A stretch of 42,733 nt of DNA from Stenotrophomonas maltophilia (lineage in GTDB: Bacteria; Pseudomonadota; Gammaproteobacteria; Xanthomonadales; Xanthomonadaceae). Of this stretch, positions 34,224 to 42,733 are shown piece after piece (positions within the stretch are counted from its first letter, which is position 1; each line of letters begins with the position of its first letter). A program made the position numbers and the translations under genes. Location: the NCBI GenBank assembly GCA_002435595.1, contig DJBL01000158.1:1-42733 (forward strand). The letters run 5' to 3'. The notes under the pieces are model-generated. The model saw only the letters and a program-made list of their open reading frames with translations, was not told the DNA's origin and ran no database searches.

Positions 34224-36065
34224 TCAGCGCTCGGGCACCACCAGCACCTGTTCCTGCCACGGCTCCACGCTGCCATCGCGGCCGTGCAGGCGCAGCCCCA
34301 GCCAATGCCGGCCCGGGCTCAGCGCGCGGGTGTCGATGCGTGCATCGAAGCCCACGTTGGGGTGCTGGGGGTCGTTGGACATGGTCCAGAAGCTGGTGAT
34401 GTCGTAGGCGCGCCCATAGGCCGCCTCGGCCGCCGGCTTGCCGTCCACCAGCACCTCCACCCGCGACAGCCCCACCCCGTCCTTGAACGCCCAGCCGCGC
34501 ACCTCCAGCAGCCCGTCCACCGCGGCATTGGGCTGCGGGGTGTCGATCCAGGCCATTGCCGGGGTCACGCAGGGCCCGGGCGCCCGCCCGGCCGGCAGCC
34601 GGAACAGCAGGAAGCGCTGGAAGCCGTGGTCGTTGCTGACCACCCGGGGTGGCGGCAATGGCCCCACCTGCGCGCAGACATCGTGGTAGCGCGCCAGCAG
34701 GTCGCGATAGCGCTGGTCGCTGGGCGACAGCACCAGCAGCATCGGCGCGCTGCGCGGCCCCTCGTGCAGCAACCCCCACAGGCCCAGCTGCGCGCTGCGG
34801 CCGTGCTTGTCGTTGAGCGGATGGCGCAGCACTTCGATGCGCGGATCACGCAGCTGGAAGCCCAGCTCGGCGCCCACCTTGAAGTTGCCGGCCAACACCT
34901 TGGTGCCCGGCGGCATCGCGGCCAGCTCCTGGCGCACCACCGCCGCCAGCGGTTCCCAGCCGGCAAAGTTGCGCGGGTAGTACTTGTAGCCGGCCAGCTG
35001 CTCGCGCAGGCTCGGCGTGGAGGCCATCAGGTAGTAGCCAAAGGCCAGTGCCAGCCCGGCGCCGGCCAGCCACCAGCCGGTGCGCCGCAGCCACCGCGGC
35101 CAGCCATTGAGCACCACCGGCACCGCCACCAGCAGCGCCAGGTAGCCGGGCAACGGCCAGTGGAAACTGATCCGCTCCACGTCGGTGAAGAAGCCCAGCG
35201 CGAAGATCGCCAGCGTGGACACCGCCCCGACCAGGCCGAAGTAGCGCCACTGCGCGCGTGCGCCGCCACCGGAGCGGGTCCCGGCCAGCGCCACCTTCCA
35301 CATCGCCATGCACAGGATCGGGGTGACCAGCATCGGCTGGATCACCAGGAACCACAGCCCGCTCCACTGGAACGCCCACGGATGCCGCTCCACCACCTGG
35401 AACTTGAGCCCGGCATCGTGGTTGTCCGCGTTCCAGGACAGCAGCGGCAGCCAGGCCAGCACACCCACCGCCAACGCCACCCACACCCGCGGGTCGCGCA
35501 GCATGCGCCGGCCCTGCGGCAACAACAGCAGCGCGATGAAGCCCACCACGATCACGCCGATGAAGCGGTAGTGGCTGAGCGCGCCGATGGTCAGGCCCAG
35601 GCCCAGCTTCACCGCGGCGGCGGCATCGACATTGCGCAGCAGGCGCGCGCCGGCATCCAGGCACAGCACCGCGGCCAGCGCCATCGGCACGTCGGGAACG
35701 GCCAGCATGCCCAGCGTGCCCGACAACGGCATCAGCACCGTCAGGCTGCCGGCCTGCCAGCCGGCCACCGCGCCGAACCAGCGCGCGGCAATGCGCGATA
35801 CCAGCCACGGCAGTGCCGCACCGATGGCCAGGAATGGCAGGCGCTGGGCCAGGATATGGGTGCCGCCCAGCTCCACGCCGAGCCGCGACAGCCAGGCGGT
35901 CAGGCCGGGCAGGTCCGAATAGGCCGCCGCCAGGTGCTGGCCTTCCTGCCAGTAGAAAGCTTCGTCCACGAACAACGGCAGACGCGCTGCGATCACCAGC
36001 TTCACCGCGGTGATCAGCGTCCACAACAGCAGGAAAATTGTGCGTGCGCGTTGTTCGCCCTGCAT
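34224..36065 (-). CDS. ArnT/PMT-like membrane glycosyltransferase with extra C-terminal domain
   Basis: 613 residues. The first helix leads to LFVDEAFYWQEGQHLAAAYSDLPGLTAWL, with Asp34-Glu35 as the catalytic-acid motif of GT39/GT83 enzymes. Around 10-12 further helices run to ~residue 350. A soluble region follows (KYYPRNFAGWEPLAAVVRQEL), and the last ~110 residues (WIDTPQPNAAVDGLLEVRGWAFKDG ... WLGLRLHGRDG) look like a beta-sandwich. It should move a sugar from a polyprenyl-phosphate carrier to a periplasmic acceptor, perhaps lipid A or a protein. The acceptor is unknown. It is divergent from the moxR operon. Confidence 0.85.
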   Translation of the reverse strand: MQGEQRARTIFLLLWTLITAVKLVIAARLPLFVDEAFYWQEGQHLAAAYSDLPGLTAWLSRLGVELGGTHILAQRLPFLAIGAALPWLVSRIAARWFGAVAGWQAGSLTVLMPLSGTLGMLAVPDVPMALAAVLCLDAGARLLRNVDAAAAVKLGLGLTIGALSHYRFIGVIVVGFIALLLLPQGRRMLRDPRVWVALAVGVLAWLPLLSWNADNHDAGLKFQVVERHPWAFQWSGLWFLVIQPMLVTPILCMAMWKVALAGTRSGGGARAQWRYFGLVGAVSTLAIFALGFFTDVERISFHWPLPGYLALLVAVPVVLNGWPRWLRRTGWWLAGAGLALAFGYYLMASTPSLREQLAGYKYYPRNFAGWEPLAAVVRQELAAMPPGTKVLAGNFKVGAELGFQLRDPRIEVLRHPLNDKHGRSAQLGLWGLLHEGPRSAPMLLVLSPSDQRYRDLLARYHDVCAQVGPLPPPRVVSNDHGFQRFLLFRLPAGRAPGPCVTPAMAWIDTPQPNAAVDGLLEVRGWAFKDGVGLSRVEVLVDGKPAAEAAYGRAYDITSFWTMSNDPQHPNVGFDARIDTRALSPGRHWLGLRLHGRDGSVEPWQEQVLVVPER

Positions 36066-36078
36066 TGCTCTATAGAAT
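36051..36078 (+). promoter_or_regulatory. Predicted promoter of the moxR operon
   Basis: TTGTTC (36051-36056), a 16-bp spacer and TAGAAT (36073-36078), 28 bp before the moxR start. The -35 lies within the first codons of the divergent glycosyltransferase gene. Confidence 0.45.
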
Positions 36079-36105
36079 CGAAGGAATCATCGACACGAGA
36101 CGGAC

Positions 36106-37059
<954 letters not shown>

Positions 37060-37061
37060 CG

Positions 37062-38036
37062 ATGCGCCGCGGCTGGGGAGACCGCTTGAAGCACCTGATC
37101 GTGCCGGCCGATGGCCGGCACTACACCCGGCCACGCCGACCGGAGACGTTGCCGCGCCGGCTCGACCGCCGCCGCATCTATGTGCTGCCCACCCGTTTCG
37201 GCCTGTTCGTGGCGGCGTTGCTGGCGGCGATGTTGCTGGGCGCACTGAACTACAACAACAACCCGGCCATGCTGCTGGCGCTGCTGCTGGCCACCGTGGC
37301 GGTGGCCAGCACCATCAGCGCCCACCTGCAGTTGTCCGGCCTGCGCATCGATGCGGTCTCGGCCGAACCGGTGCATGCCGGCCTGCCGATGCGGCTGCGG
37401 ATCAGCCTGTCGCGCCCGGATGCGCGCGCGCGACGCGGGCTGGAAGTGGCCCATGCCCAGGCCATCGCCTTCGGCCACCTGCTCGACAGCGACCAGACCG
37501 AAGTGGACCTGATGCTGCCCACGGTGCGTCGCGGCTGGCTCGACCTGGAGCGCATCCGCATTTCCACCACCCAGCCACTGGGCCTGGTGCGCGCCTGGTC
37601 GTGGGTCTGGCCCGATGCCCCGCTGCTGGTCTATGCCGCACCGGCCAGCCAGGCCCCGCCGTTGCCCGAAAGCGGCGGCGACCCGCTGCACACCCGCGTG
37701 CATGCCAGTGGCGATGAGCTGCACCAGCTGCGTCCCTATCGTGCCGGCGATCCGCCGCGCAGCATCGCCTGGAAGCATTCGGCGCGGCGCGACAGCCTGC
37801 TGGTGCGCGAGTATGAAAAACCGGTCGGCGTGGACGTGCTGCTGGACTGGCGCGCGCTGTCGGCATTGCCGGTGGAAGCGCGGATCGCACGGCTGGCGCG
37901 CTGGGTGGACATGGCCGAGCGCGATGGCCGCCGCTACACCCTGCAACTGCCCGGGCAACCGGTGCTGGGGCCAGGCAACGGCAATGCCCACCACCACCTC
38001 TGCCAACGCGCACTGGCGCTGATGCCCCATGAGTGA
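37062..38036 (+). CDS. DUF58-domain membrane protein
   Basis: 324 residues. Two adjacent hydrophobic segments (LFVAALLAAMLLGALNY and AMLLALLLATVAVASTISAHL) near residues 47-85, then a soluble domain with the DUF58 signature GDELHQLRPYRAGDPPRSIAWKHSARRDSLLVREYEKP. The rest is a VWA-like fold without a full MIDAS pattern. It is the usual partner of MoxR ATPases and lies 2 bp after that gene. Its stop overlaps the transglutaminase start by 8 bp. Confidence 0.92.
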   Translation: MRRGWGDRLKHLIVPADGRHYTRPRRPETLPRRLDRRRIYVLPTRFGLFVAALLAAMLLGALNYNNNPAMLLALLLATVAVASTISAHLQLSGLRIDAVSAEPVHAGLPMRLRISLSRPDARARRGLEVAHAQAIAFGHLLDSDQTEVDLMLPTVRRGWLDLERIRISTTQPLGLVRAWSWVWPDAPLLVYAAPASQAPPLPESGGDPLHTRVHASGDELHQLRPYRAGDPPRSIAWKHSARRDSLLVREYEKPVGVDVLLDWRALSALPVEARIARLARWVDMAERDGRRYTLQLPGQPVLGPGNGNAHHHLCQRALALMPHE

Positions 38037-39978
38037 GCCGAGCCCCTCCGCATTGAGCACCAGCGCGCGCGGCTGGACGCTGGCCAGTGCCGCGCTCGGC
38101 CTGGTCCCGCTGTTGCTGCAGCTGCCCACCGTGCTGGCAGCGATCATCGGCGTGGTCGCGGTGGTCACCGCGCTGGTCTCGCGCCAGCGCGTGCTGGCAG
38201 CGCCGCTGCGGCTGCTGTTGGTGCTGGGCATGCTCGCGGCCATCTACTGGCAGATGGGCGCCCGACCCGGTCGCGATACCGGCTGCGCCCTGCTGGCGGC
38301 GATGCTGGCGCTCAAGTCCAGCGAGCTGCGCAGCCTGCGTGATGCACGCAGCCTGCTCGGCTTCGCCCTGTTCTCTCCGTTCGCCGCCTTCCTGCTTGAC
38401 CAGGGACCGACGACGATGGGACTTGCGGTACTGGCGGCGTTGACCGCGCTGCTCACCCTGCAGCGCCTGGCCCACGCCGAAGGCCAGGCACCGACCCCGC
38501 GGCTGGGCCTGCAGCTGCGCGGCATCGGCCGTCTGATCGCACTCGGCCTGCCCCTGGCCCTGGCCGGGTTCTGGTTGTTCCCGCGACTGAGCGAACCGCT
38601 GTGGGGCATCCCCGAGCGCGCCGTGGGCAAGCCCGGACTGTCCGACCAGATGGAACCCGACCAGTGGCTGGACCTGATGGCCGACGACAACCCTGCCCTG
38701 CGCGTGCAGTTCTTCGGGCCGATCCCGGCACCGGAGCAACGCTACTGGCGCGGCCCGGTGATGACCCAGTTCGACGGCCGGGTGTGGTCGCAGTCCCACG
38801 GCAGCGCGGGGCGGCCGCCGCCGGCGGTCACCCGCAGCGGCCCGCGCTGGGACTACCAGATCGACTACGAACCCACCGATCGCCAGCAACTGGTGGCGCT
38901 GGACCTGCCGCTGCAGGCACCGCCGGGCAGCGACCTGGGCGCCGACCACAGCCTGCGCAGCCGCACCAGCCTGACCGCGCTGACCCGCTGGCGCCTGCAA
39001 TCGGCACCGGCCGGCAGCTACGTCGACGCGCTCTCGCCCTACCAGCGCCGCCAGGCGCTGCAGCTGCCGGAGGGATTCAATCCGCGCACGGCCACGCTGG
39101 CCCGCCAGTGGCGCGCCGAAGCCGGCAGCGACGACGCGGCGATCGTGCGCCGCGCGCTGGACTGGATCCGCGCCCGCTTCGCTTACACCCTCACCACGCC
39201 GCTGCCCGGCCGCGATGGCGTGGACGAGTTCCTGTTCGACCAGCAGGCCGGTTTCTGCCAGCACTTCAGCTCCGCCTTCGTGGTGCTGATGCGCAATGCC
39301 GGCATCCCGGCGCGGGTGGTGACCGGCTTTGCCGGCGGCACCCGCAACCGCTATGGCGACTACTGGGTGGTGCGGCGCATGGATGCCCACGCCTGGGCCG
39401 AGGTCTGGCTGCCCGGCCGTGGCTGGGTCCGGGTGGATCCGACGGCGGCCGTAGCGCCCGAGCGCATCTACGACACCCTGGAAGACCGGCTGCAGGGCGG
39501 CGGCGACACGACGCTGCAAGGGCGCTGGGCGCAGCTTGGCCAGGCCAGCGACTGGCTTCGCCGTGGCTGGAACGACCTGGTGCTGTCCTTCAACGCCAGC
39601 CGCCAGCAACAGCTGCTGCGCCCGCTGGGCATCGACAAGCTGGAACCGGCCCAGTTGATCCTTGTTTTCACTGTCTTCGCACTGGCCACGCTAGGCTGGA
39701 TGGCGTGGCTGCTGGCCCGTGGCGAACGCGAACGCGACCCGTTGCTGCGCGCCTGGCATCGCATGGGCCGTCGCTACGCCAGGTTCGGCCTGGCCCGGGA
39801 CAGTGCCGAGCCGGCCGAATGCTGGGCACGCCGCGTCCACCAGCAACGCCCGGACCCGGCGCTGCTGTCACTCAGCAGCCGTTTCGTTCTCGCGCGCTAC
39901 GCTGGCGCGGACGTCGACCTCACTTCATTATTGCGCGACCTGCGCAGGCATCGCCCGTCCTCCGGAGCATCCCCATGA
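38029..39978 (+). CDS. TgpA-type transmembrane transglutaminase-like protein
   Basis: 649 residues. Five to six N-terminal helices (to ~residue 190) precede a periplasmic region with the transglutaminase core: Cys410 in QAGFCQHFSSAFVVLMRNAGIPARVV, His454 in MDAHAWAEVWLPGRGW, and Asp470 in VRVDPTAAV, a complete triad. Another helix (LILVFTVFALATLGWMAWLL) lies near 545-565, with a C-terminal cytoplasmic DUF4129-like tail. The homologue TgpA is essential in Pseudomonas aeruginosa, with a role at the envelope. It is coupled to the DUF58 gene and to the Slp lipoprotein. Confidence 0.93.
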   Translation: MSEPSPSALSTSARGWTLASAALGLVPLLLQLPTVLAAIIGVVAVVTALVSRQRVLAAPLRLLLVLGMLAAIYWQMGARPGRDTGCALLAAMLALKSSELRSLRDARSLLGFALFSPFAAFLLDQGPTTMGLAVLAALTALLTLQRLAHAEGQAPTPRLGLQLRGIGRLIALGLPLALAGFWLFPRLSEPLWGIPERAVGKPGLSDQMEPDQWLDLMADDNPALRVQFFGPIPAPEQRYWRGPVMTQFDGRVWSQSHGSAGRPPPAVTRSGPRWDYQIDYEPTDRQQLVALDLPLQAPPGSDLGADHSLRSRTSLTALTRWRLQSAPAGSYVDALSPYQRRQALQLPEGFNPRTATLARQWRAEAGSDDAAIVRRALDWIRARFAYTLTTPLPGRDGVDEFLFDQQAGFCQHFSSAFVVLMRNAGIPARVVTGFAGGTRNRYGDYWVVRRMDAHAWAEVWLPGRGWVRVDPTAAVAPERIYDTLEDRLQGGGDTTLQGRWAQLGQASDWLRRGWNDLVLSFNASRQQQLLRPLGIDKLEPAQLILVFTVFALATLGWMAWLLARGERERDPLLRAWHRMGRRYARFGLARDSAEPAECWARRVHQQRPDPALLSLSSRFVLARYAGADVDLTSLLRDLRRHRPSSGASP

Positions 39979-40499
39979 AGATCCAGATTCTGCTTCCCCT
40001 CGCCGCTTCCCTGGCGCTGGCCGCCTGCGCGACCGCACCCAAACCGCTGCAAGGCCAGTTCAGCATGGTCAGCCCGCGCGATGCGGTGCCCACCCAGCAG
40101 GTGGGTACGCCGGTGCGCTGGGGCGGACGCATCATCGAAACCAACCCGGGCCAGGGCCAGACCTGCTTCCAGCTGATCTCCCGCCCGCTCAACGGCAGCG
40201 GCCGCCCCAGCACCACCTCGGCCGACGCCAGCGACGGCCGCTTCATCGCCTGTCGCGCCGGCTTCTATGATCCGGCGGTGTTCGAGCCGGGCCGCGACGT
40301 CACCTTCATCGGCAAGATCGCCGGCTATGAAAGCACCCGCATCGGTGAGTACGACTACCGCCTGCCCAAGCTGGAGGCCGACGTGATCTACCTGTGGCCG
40401 GAAGTGCGCCAGGTCGATGTGGTGCCGGCCTACCCCTACGGCCCGTGGGGCCCGGCGTGGGGCCCGGGCTGGGGCTACCGCGGCTGGGGCTGGTGGTAA
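39975..40499 (+). CDS. Slp-family outer-membrane lipoprotein
   Basis: 174 residues from ATG 39975, overlapping the TgpA stop (ATGA). Signal peptide with lipobox LALAAC, Cys ~19. The body PRDAVPTQQVGTPVRWGGRIIETNPGQGQTCFQLISRPL, then GRDVTFIGKIAGYESTRIGEYDYRLPKLEADVIYLWP matches Slp (starvation lipoprotein). The end is a low-complexity, Gly/Trp/Pro-rich tail (YGPWGPAWGPGWGYRGWGWW), common in this family. It closes the moxR operon and is followed by a strong terminator. The precise role is unknown. Confidence 0.92.
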   Translation: MKIQILLPLAASLALAACATAPKPLQGQFSMVSPRDAVPTQQVGTPVRWGGRIIETNPGQGQTCFQLISRPLNGSGRPSTTSADASDGRFIACRAGFYDPAVFEPGRDVTFIGKIAGYESTRIGEYDYRLPKLEADVIYLWPEVRQVDVVPAYPYGPWGPAWGPGWGYRGWGWW

Positions 40500-40537
40500 G
40501 CGCTACCGGCTGACCTTTGACCGGTCCGTCTGGAAAG

Positions 40538-40566
40538 GAAAAAGCCGCCCAAGGGCGGCTTTTTCT
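40538..40566. terminator. Bidirectional terminator between slp-like gene and HIT gene
   Basis: AAAAAGCCGCCC-AA-GGGCGGCTTTTT at about 40539-40564, a perfect stem with T-runs on both strands, between the convergent lipoprotein and HIT genes. Confidence 0.9.
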
Positions 40567-40613
40567 TTGCTCCCAGCGCCGCGCCACGCCATGCGCGCCG
40601 GCATCGGGGCGCC

Positions 40614-40973
40614 TCAACCGTTGGGCGTGCCGAAGTGGCCCAGCGGCGCGCCGGCCAGCAGGTGCAGGTGGATGTGGAACACGGTCTGCCCGGCATGCTC
40701 GCGGCAGTTCATGACGATGCGGTAGCCATCCTGGGCGAAGCCTTCGGCGCGCGCGTAGCCGGCGGCGGCCAGGGCCAGCTTGCCGATCAGGTGCGCCTGG
40801 GCCGGCTGCACGTCGTCCAGGGTCGGGATCGCTTCATTCTTGGGGATGAAAAGGACATGCACCGGCGCCTGCGGGGCGATGTCCTTGAAACCGAGCACCT
40901 CCTCGTCTTCGTAGACGATGGTGGCGGGGATTTCACGGCGGATGATCTTGCCGAACAGGGTGTCTTGGCTCAT
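40614..40973 (-). CDS. hinT: HIT-family purine nucleoside phosphoramidase
   Basis: 119 residues. The histidine triad is FHIHLHLLAG with His100, His102 and His104; CREHAGQTV precedes it, and the N-terminus TLFGKIIRREIPATIVYEDEEVLGFKDIAPQAPVHVLFIPK is the HinT strand-helix pattern. It hydrolyses AMP-linked phosphoramidates in other bacteria. It lies 80 bp after recR on the same strand. Assignment to HinT rather than another HIT branch is fairly sure by length and N-terminus. Confidence 0.92.
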   Translation of the reverse strand: MSQDTLFGKIIRREIPATIVYEDEEVLGFKDIAPQAPVHVLFIPKNEAIPTLDDVQPAQAHLIGKLALAAAGYARAEGFAQDGYRIVMNCREHAGQTVFHIHLHLLAGAPLGHFGTPNG

Positions 40974-41053
40974 GGGGCACCTCTTGGAACAGGGCCCTGG
41001 AGAGTAGCGCGGATGCGCGTGCGGTTTCGATCATTGCCGCGTGGTGCGCCGGA

Positions 41054-41653
41054 TCACTCCTGGACTTCGGTGCGGGTACCGAAGGCGTGCGACAGCGTGC
41101 CCCGATCCACGTACTCCAGCTCGCCGCCCAGCGGCAGGCCCTGCGCCAAGCGGCTGGGACGCACCTTGTGCGCACGCGCCAACTGCGCCAGGTAGTGCGC
41201 GGTGGCCTCGCCCTCCACGGTGGCGCTGGTGGCGATGATCAGCTCCTGCACCTCGCCCTGTTTCAGGCGCGCCTCCAGCTGGTCCAGGCCCAGTTCGCGC
41301 GGGCCCACCCCGTCCAGCGGCGACAGCCGCCCCTGCAGCACGAAGTAGACGCCGCGGAAGCCGGTGGCGTGCTCGATGGCCAGGCGGTCGGCCGGGGATT
41401 CCACCGCGCACAGCTGCTGCCGTTCGCGGCTGCCGTTGGCGCACACCGCGCAGATCTCGGTCTCGCTGAAATCGCGGCACTGCGCGCAATGACCGATGCG
41501 TTCGATCGCCTTGGCCAACACCTCGGCCAGCTTCTGGCCGCCCACGCGCTCGCGTTCGAGCACGTGGTAGGCCATGCGCTGGGCAGTCTTCTGCCCCACG
41601 CCCGGCAACACGCGGAAGGCCTCGATCAGTTGTTCGAGCAGGGGCAGGCTCAT
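41054..41653 (-). CDS. recR: Recombination protein RecR
   Basis: 199 residues. Helix-hairpin-helix FRVLPGVGQKTAQRMAYHVL (13-32), the C4 zinc finger with Cys56, Cys59, Cys68 and Cys71, and the Toprim domain (ESPADRLAIEHATGFRGVYFVLQGRLSPLDGVGP). The C-terminus has LARAHKVRPSRLAQGLPLGGELEYVDRGTLSHA, as in all RecR. It forms the clamp with RecO/RecF that loads RecA at gaps. The dnaX-ybaB-recR order is conserved. A strong hairpin separates it from ybaB. Confidence 0.97.
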   Translation of the reverse strand: MSLPLLEQLIEAFRVLPGVGQKTAQRMAYHVLERERVGGQKLAEVLAKAIERIGHCAQCRDFSETEICAVCANGSRERQQLCAVESPADRLAIEHATGFRGVYFVLQGRLSPLDGVGPRELGLDQLEARLKQGEVQELIIATSATVEGEATAHYLAQLARAHKVRPSRLAQGLPLGGELEYVDRGTLSHAFGTRTEVQE

Positions 41654-41670
41654 GGCGGTGTGCTCATCTC

Positions 41671-41706
41671 AAAAACAAGCGCGCCAAGCCCGGGGGCTTC
41701 GCGCGC
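41671..41706 (-). terminator. Terminator-like hairpin between ybaB and recR
   Basis: On the minus strand GCGCGCGAAGCCC pairs with GGGCTTGGCGCGC (41679-41706, one mismatch) and is followed by TTGTTTTT (41671-41678), all features of an intrinsic terminator. It lies 45 bp after ybaB and 18 bp before the recR start. Confidence 0.7.
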
Positions 41707-41750
41707 GGTCACCTGCGGGGGCAGCAGCCAGGCCGGCTGCGCGCGCCGGC

Positions 41751-42071
41751 TCAGAACGGCAGCTTCATGCCCGGAGGCAGCTGCATGCCGGCCGTGGCCG
41801 AACCCATGCGGTTCTTCGACTCGGCATCGATCTTGTTGGACGCATCGTTGAAGGCCGCGGCAACCAGGTCTTCGGTCATTTCCGCATCGGCCAGGATCGA
41901 CGGATCGATACGCACCTTGCGGCACTCCTTGGCACCGGTCAGGGTCACGCTGACCATGCCGCCACCGGCGCTGCCGGTCACTTCCAGCTTGGCGAGTTCT
42001 TCCTGGGCCTTCTGCAGGTTTTCCTGCATCTTCTGGGCCTGCTGCATCAGTTGGGCGATGTTGCCGCGCAT
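41751..42071 (-). CDS. ybaB: YbaB/EbfC-family nucleoid-associated protein
   Basis: 106 residues. MRGNIAQLMQQAQKMQENLQKAQEEL is the long N-terminal helix, GSAGGGMVSVTLTGAKECRKVRIDPSIL is the central sheet, and DLVAAAFNDASNKIDAESKNRMG the C-terminal helix. EbfC forms dimers that bind DNA with little specificity. It lies 6 bp after dnaX in the usual order. Confidence 0.96.
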   Translation of the reverse strand: MRGNIAQLMQQAQKMQENLQKAQEELAKLEVTGSAGGGMVSVTLTGAKECRKVRIDPSILADAEMTEDLVAAAFNDASNKIDAESKNRMGSATAGMQLPPGMKLPF

Positions 42072-42077
42072 GTTTCT

Positions 42078-42733
42078 TTACTCATCAAAGGGACGGATGG
42101 AATCGGCCACGACCCGGGCGCCGTGCTGCTGGATCAGCATCTGCACCTGCGGATCGGCCATGAAGGCGGTTTCTGCCGCCTGTTGCCGCTCGCCACGCTG
42201 GCGGTCGGAACGCTGGTGCAGCGTTTCGGCCTCCGCGTTGCCATGTTCGATCACGATCCGCGGGCTCTGCCCCAGCGGCCCGGACAGCGCCTCGGTCAGC
42301 GCAGCCAGCGAACGGTCCGAACACAGGTACTCAAATCCGGGCGATACCGCCAGTTTCAAGACACCCTGCTGGAAACTGATGAATGCCGCGTGCGCGGCCA
42401 ACTGCCGCGATGGCCCGTTGAGCTGGCTCTGGGCGACCAGTTCCAGCCAGGCCTCCGGCGAGGTCAGCGCGATCGGCGTACCGGGCGCAGGCGCAGGCAC
42501 CGGCGCGGCGGACGGGGTGAGGGCGATGCCCTGCGGGCGCGGGGCGGCAACGGGGGCGGCCCCTGCGGCCGGACGGGCCGGGGGCGCCTCCCACGGCGCG
42601 ACCATGGCCGCGTCGGGGCTGGCCATTTCCGCGGCCAGCGCCTCGTCGCGATCCTCCGCGCCGGCCTGGTGCCACGGCGGCGGGTCGTCTTCAGGCGCCG
42701 GCTCGGCCGTCGGCGCGGCGATCGGACGAGCGG
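42078..42733 (-). CDS. dnaX: DNA polymerase III gamma/tau subunit, C-terminal part (5' end outside window)
   Basis: The frame is open from the window edge to the TAA at 42078-42080, about 218 residues. The visible part is the tau-specific region: a long Pro/Ala/acidic linker (PTAEPAPEDDPPPWH, then APRPQGIALTPSAAP), followed by a folded domain SPEAWLELVAQSQLNGPSRQLAAHAAFISFQQGVLKLAVSPGFEYLCSDRSLAALTEAL, which resembles the tau domain V that contacts the polymerase alpha subunit. No AAA+ core is visible here, as expected, since it lies upstream. Conserved dnaX-ybaB-recR order supports the call. Whether a gamma form is made by frameshifting cannot be judged from this part. Confidence 0.92.
   Translation of the reverse strand, partial: ARPIAAPTAEPAPEDDPPPWHQAGAEDRDEALAAEMASPDAAMVAPWEAPPARPAAGAAPVAAPRPQGIALTPSAAPVPAPAPGTPIALTSPEAWLELVAQSQLNGPSRQLAAHAAFISFQQGVLKLAVSPGFEYLCSDRSLAALTEALSGPLGQSPRIVIEHGNAEAETLHQRSDRQRGERQQAAETAFMADPQVQMLIQQHGARVVADSIRPFDE

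Noticed and set aside
41654..41925. Plus-91-codon minus-strand frame through ybaB ending at recR
   Set aside because: It is out of frame with ybaB and lies over its coding sequence; only its last five codons after an ATG might matter, as noted for recR.

Overview
The window looks like chromosomal DNA of a high-GC gammaproteobacterium of the Xanthomonadaceae, most likely Stenotrophomonas or a close relative. The evidence is the strong G/C bias at third codon positions, the gene orders (yceD-rpmF-fabH-fabD-fabG-acpP-fabF-pabB-mltG-tmk-holB-pilZ and dnaX-ybaB-recR), an RND pump with a divergent two-component system, and a nested palindromic element of a kind I associate with this family. No transposase, integrase, phage gene or CRISPR array was seen. 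Most of the region is core genome, and the genes look intact.

Left part (1-11,000): the end of an MFS transporter; a coupled minus-strand pair encoding a DUF4105 membrane protein and a lipoprotein with an alpha/beta-hydrolase domain; a small GFA-family protein; a possible 58-residue antisense-oriented small gene; then an RND efflux operon (fusion protein plus pump, no outer-membrane gene) transcribed divergently from an OmpR-type regulator and its sensor kinase. This is the arrangement known for SmeYZ/SmeRySy-like loci.

Iron and accessory part (11,000-22,200): a TonB-dependent siderophore receptor behind a Fur-box promoter, converging on a DHA2 MFS exporter; a LysR regulator divergent from that exporter with a dyad just upstream of its start; a PepSY membrane reductase-like protein coupled to a one-helix small protein; two tandem 265-residue paralogues of unknown function; an SDR oxidoreductase; a three-gene run in which a YbjQ-family protein lies between two paralogous small membrane proteins; two further hypotheticals; and a tRNA-Val(CAC) with clear promoter and terminator.

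Envelope and lipid part (22,300-34,200): one long minus-strand run covering type II fatty-acid synthesis, aminodeoxychorismate synthase, the MltG lytic transglycosylase, thymidylate kinase, DNA polymerase III delta-prime and a PilZ protein. It starts at yceD, behind a near-leaderless promoter, and is punctuated by several hairpins. plsX is absent between rpmF and fabH, and a kinase-fold protein with a glutamine in place of the catalytic aspartate lies between fabH and fabD. The yceF/maf gene is divergent.

Right part (34,200-42,733): an ArnT/PMT-like membrane glycosyltransferase with an extra C-terminal domain; a divergent MoxR-DUF58-transglutaminase-Slp lipoprotein operon ending at a bidirectional terminator; then HIT protein, recR, ybaB and the 3' end of dnaX.

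The strongest candidates for something not well described are the 265-residue tandem paralogues, the YbjQ sandwich and the kinase-fold protein in the fab cluster. I see no complete new multi-gene system that I would claim with confidence.
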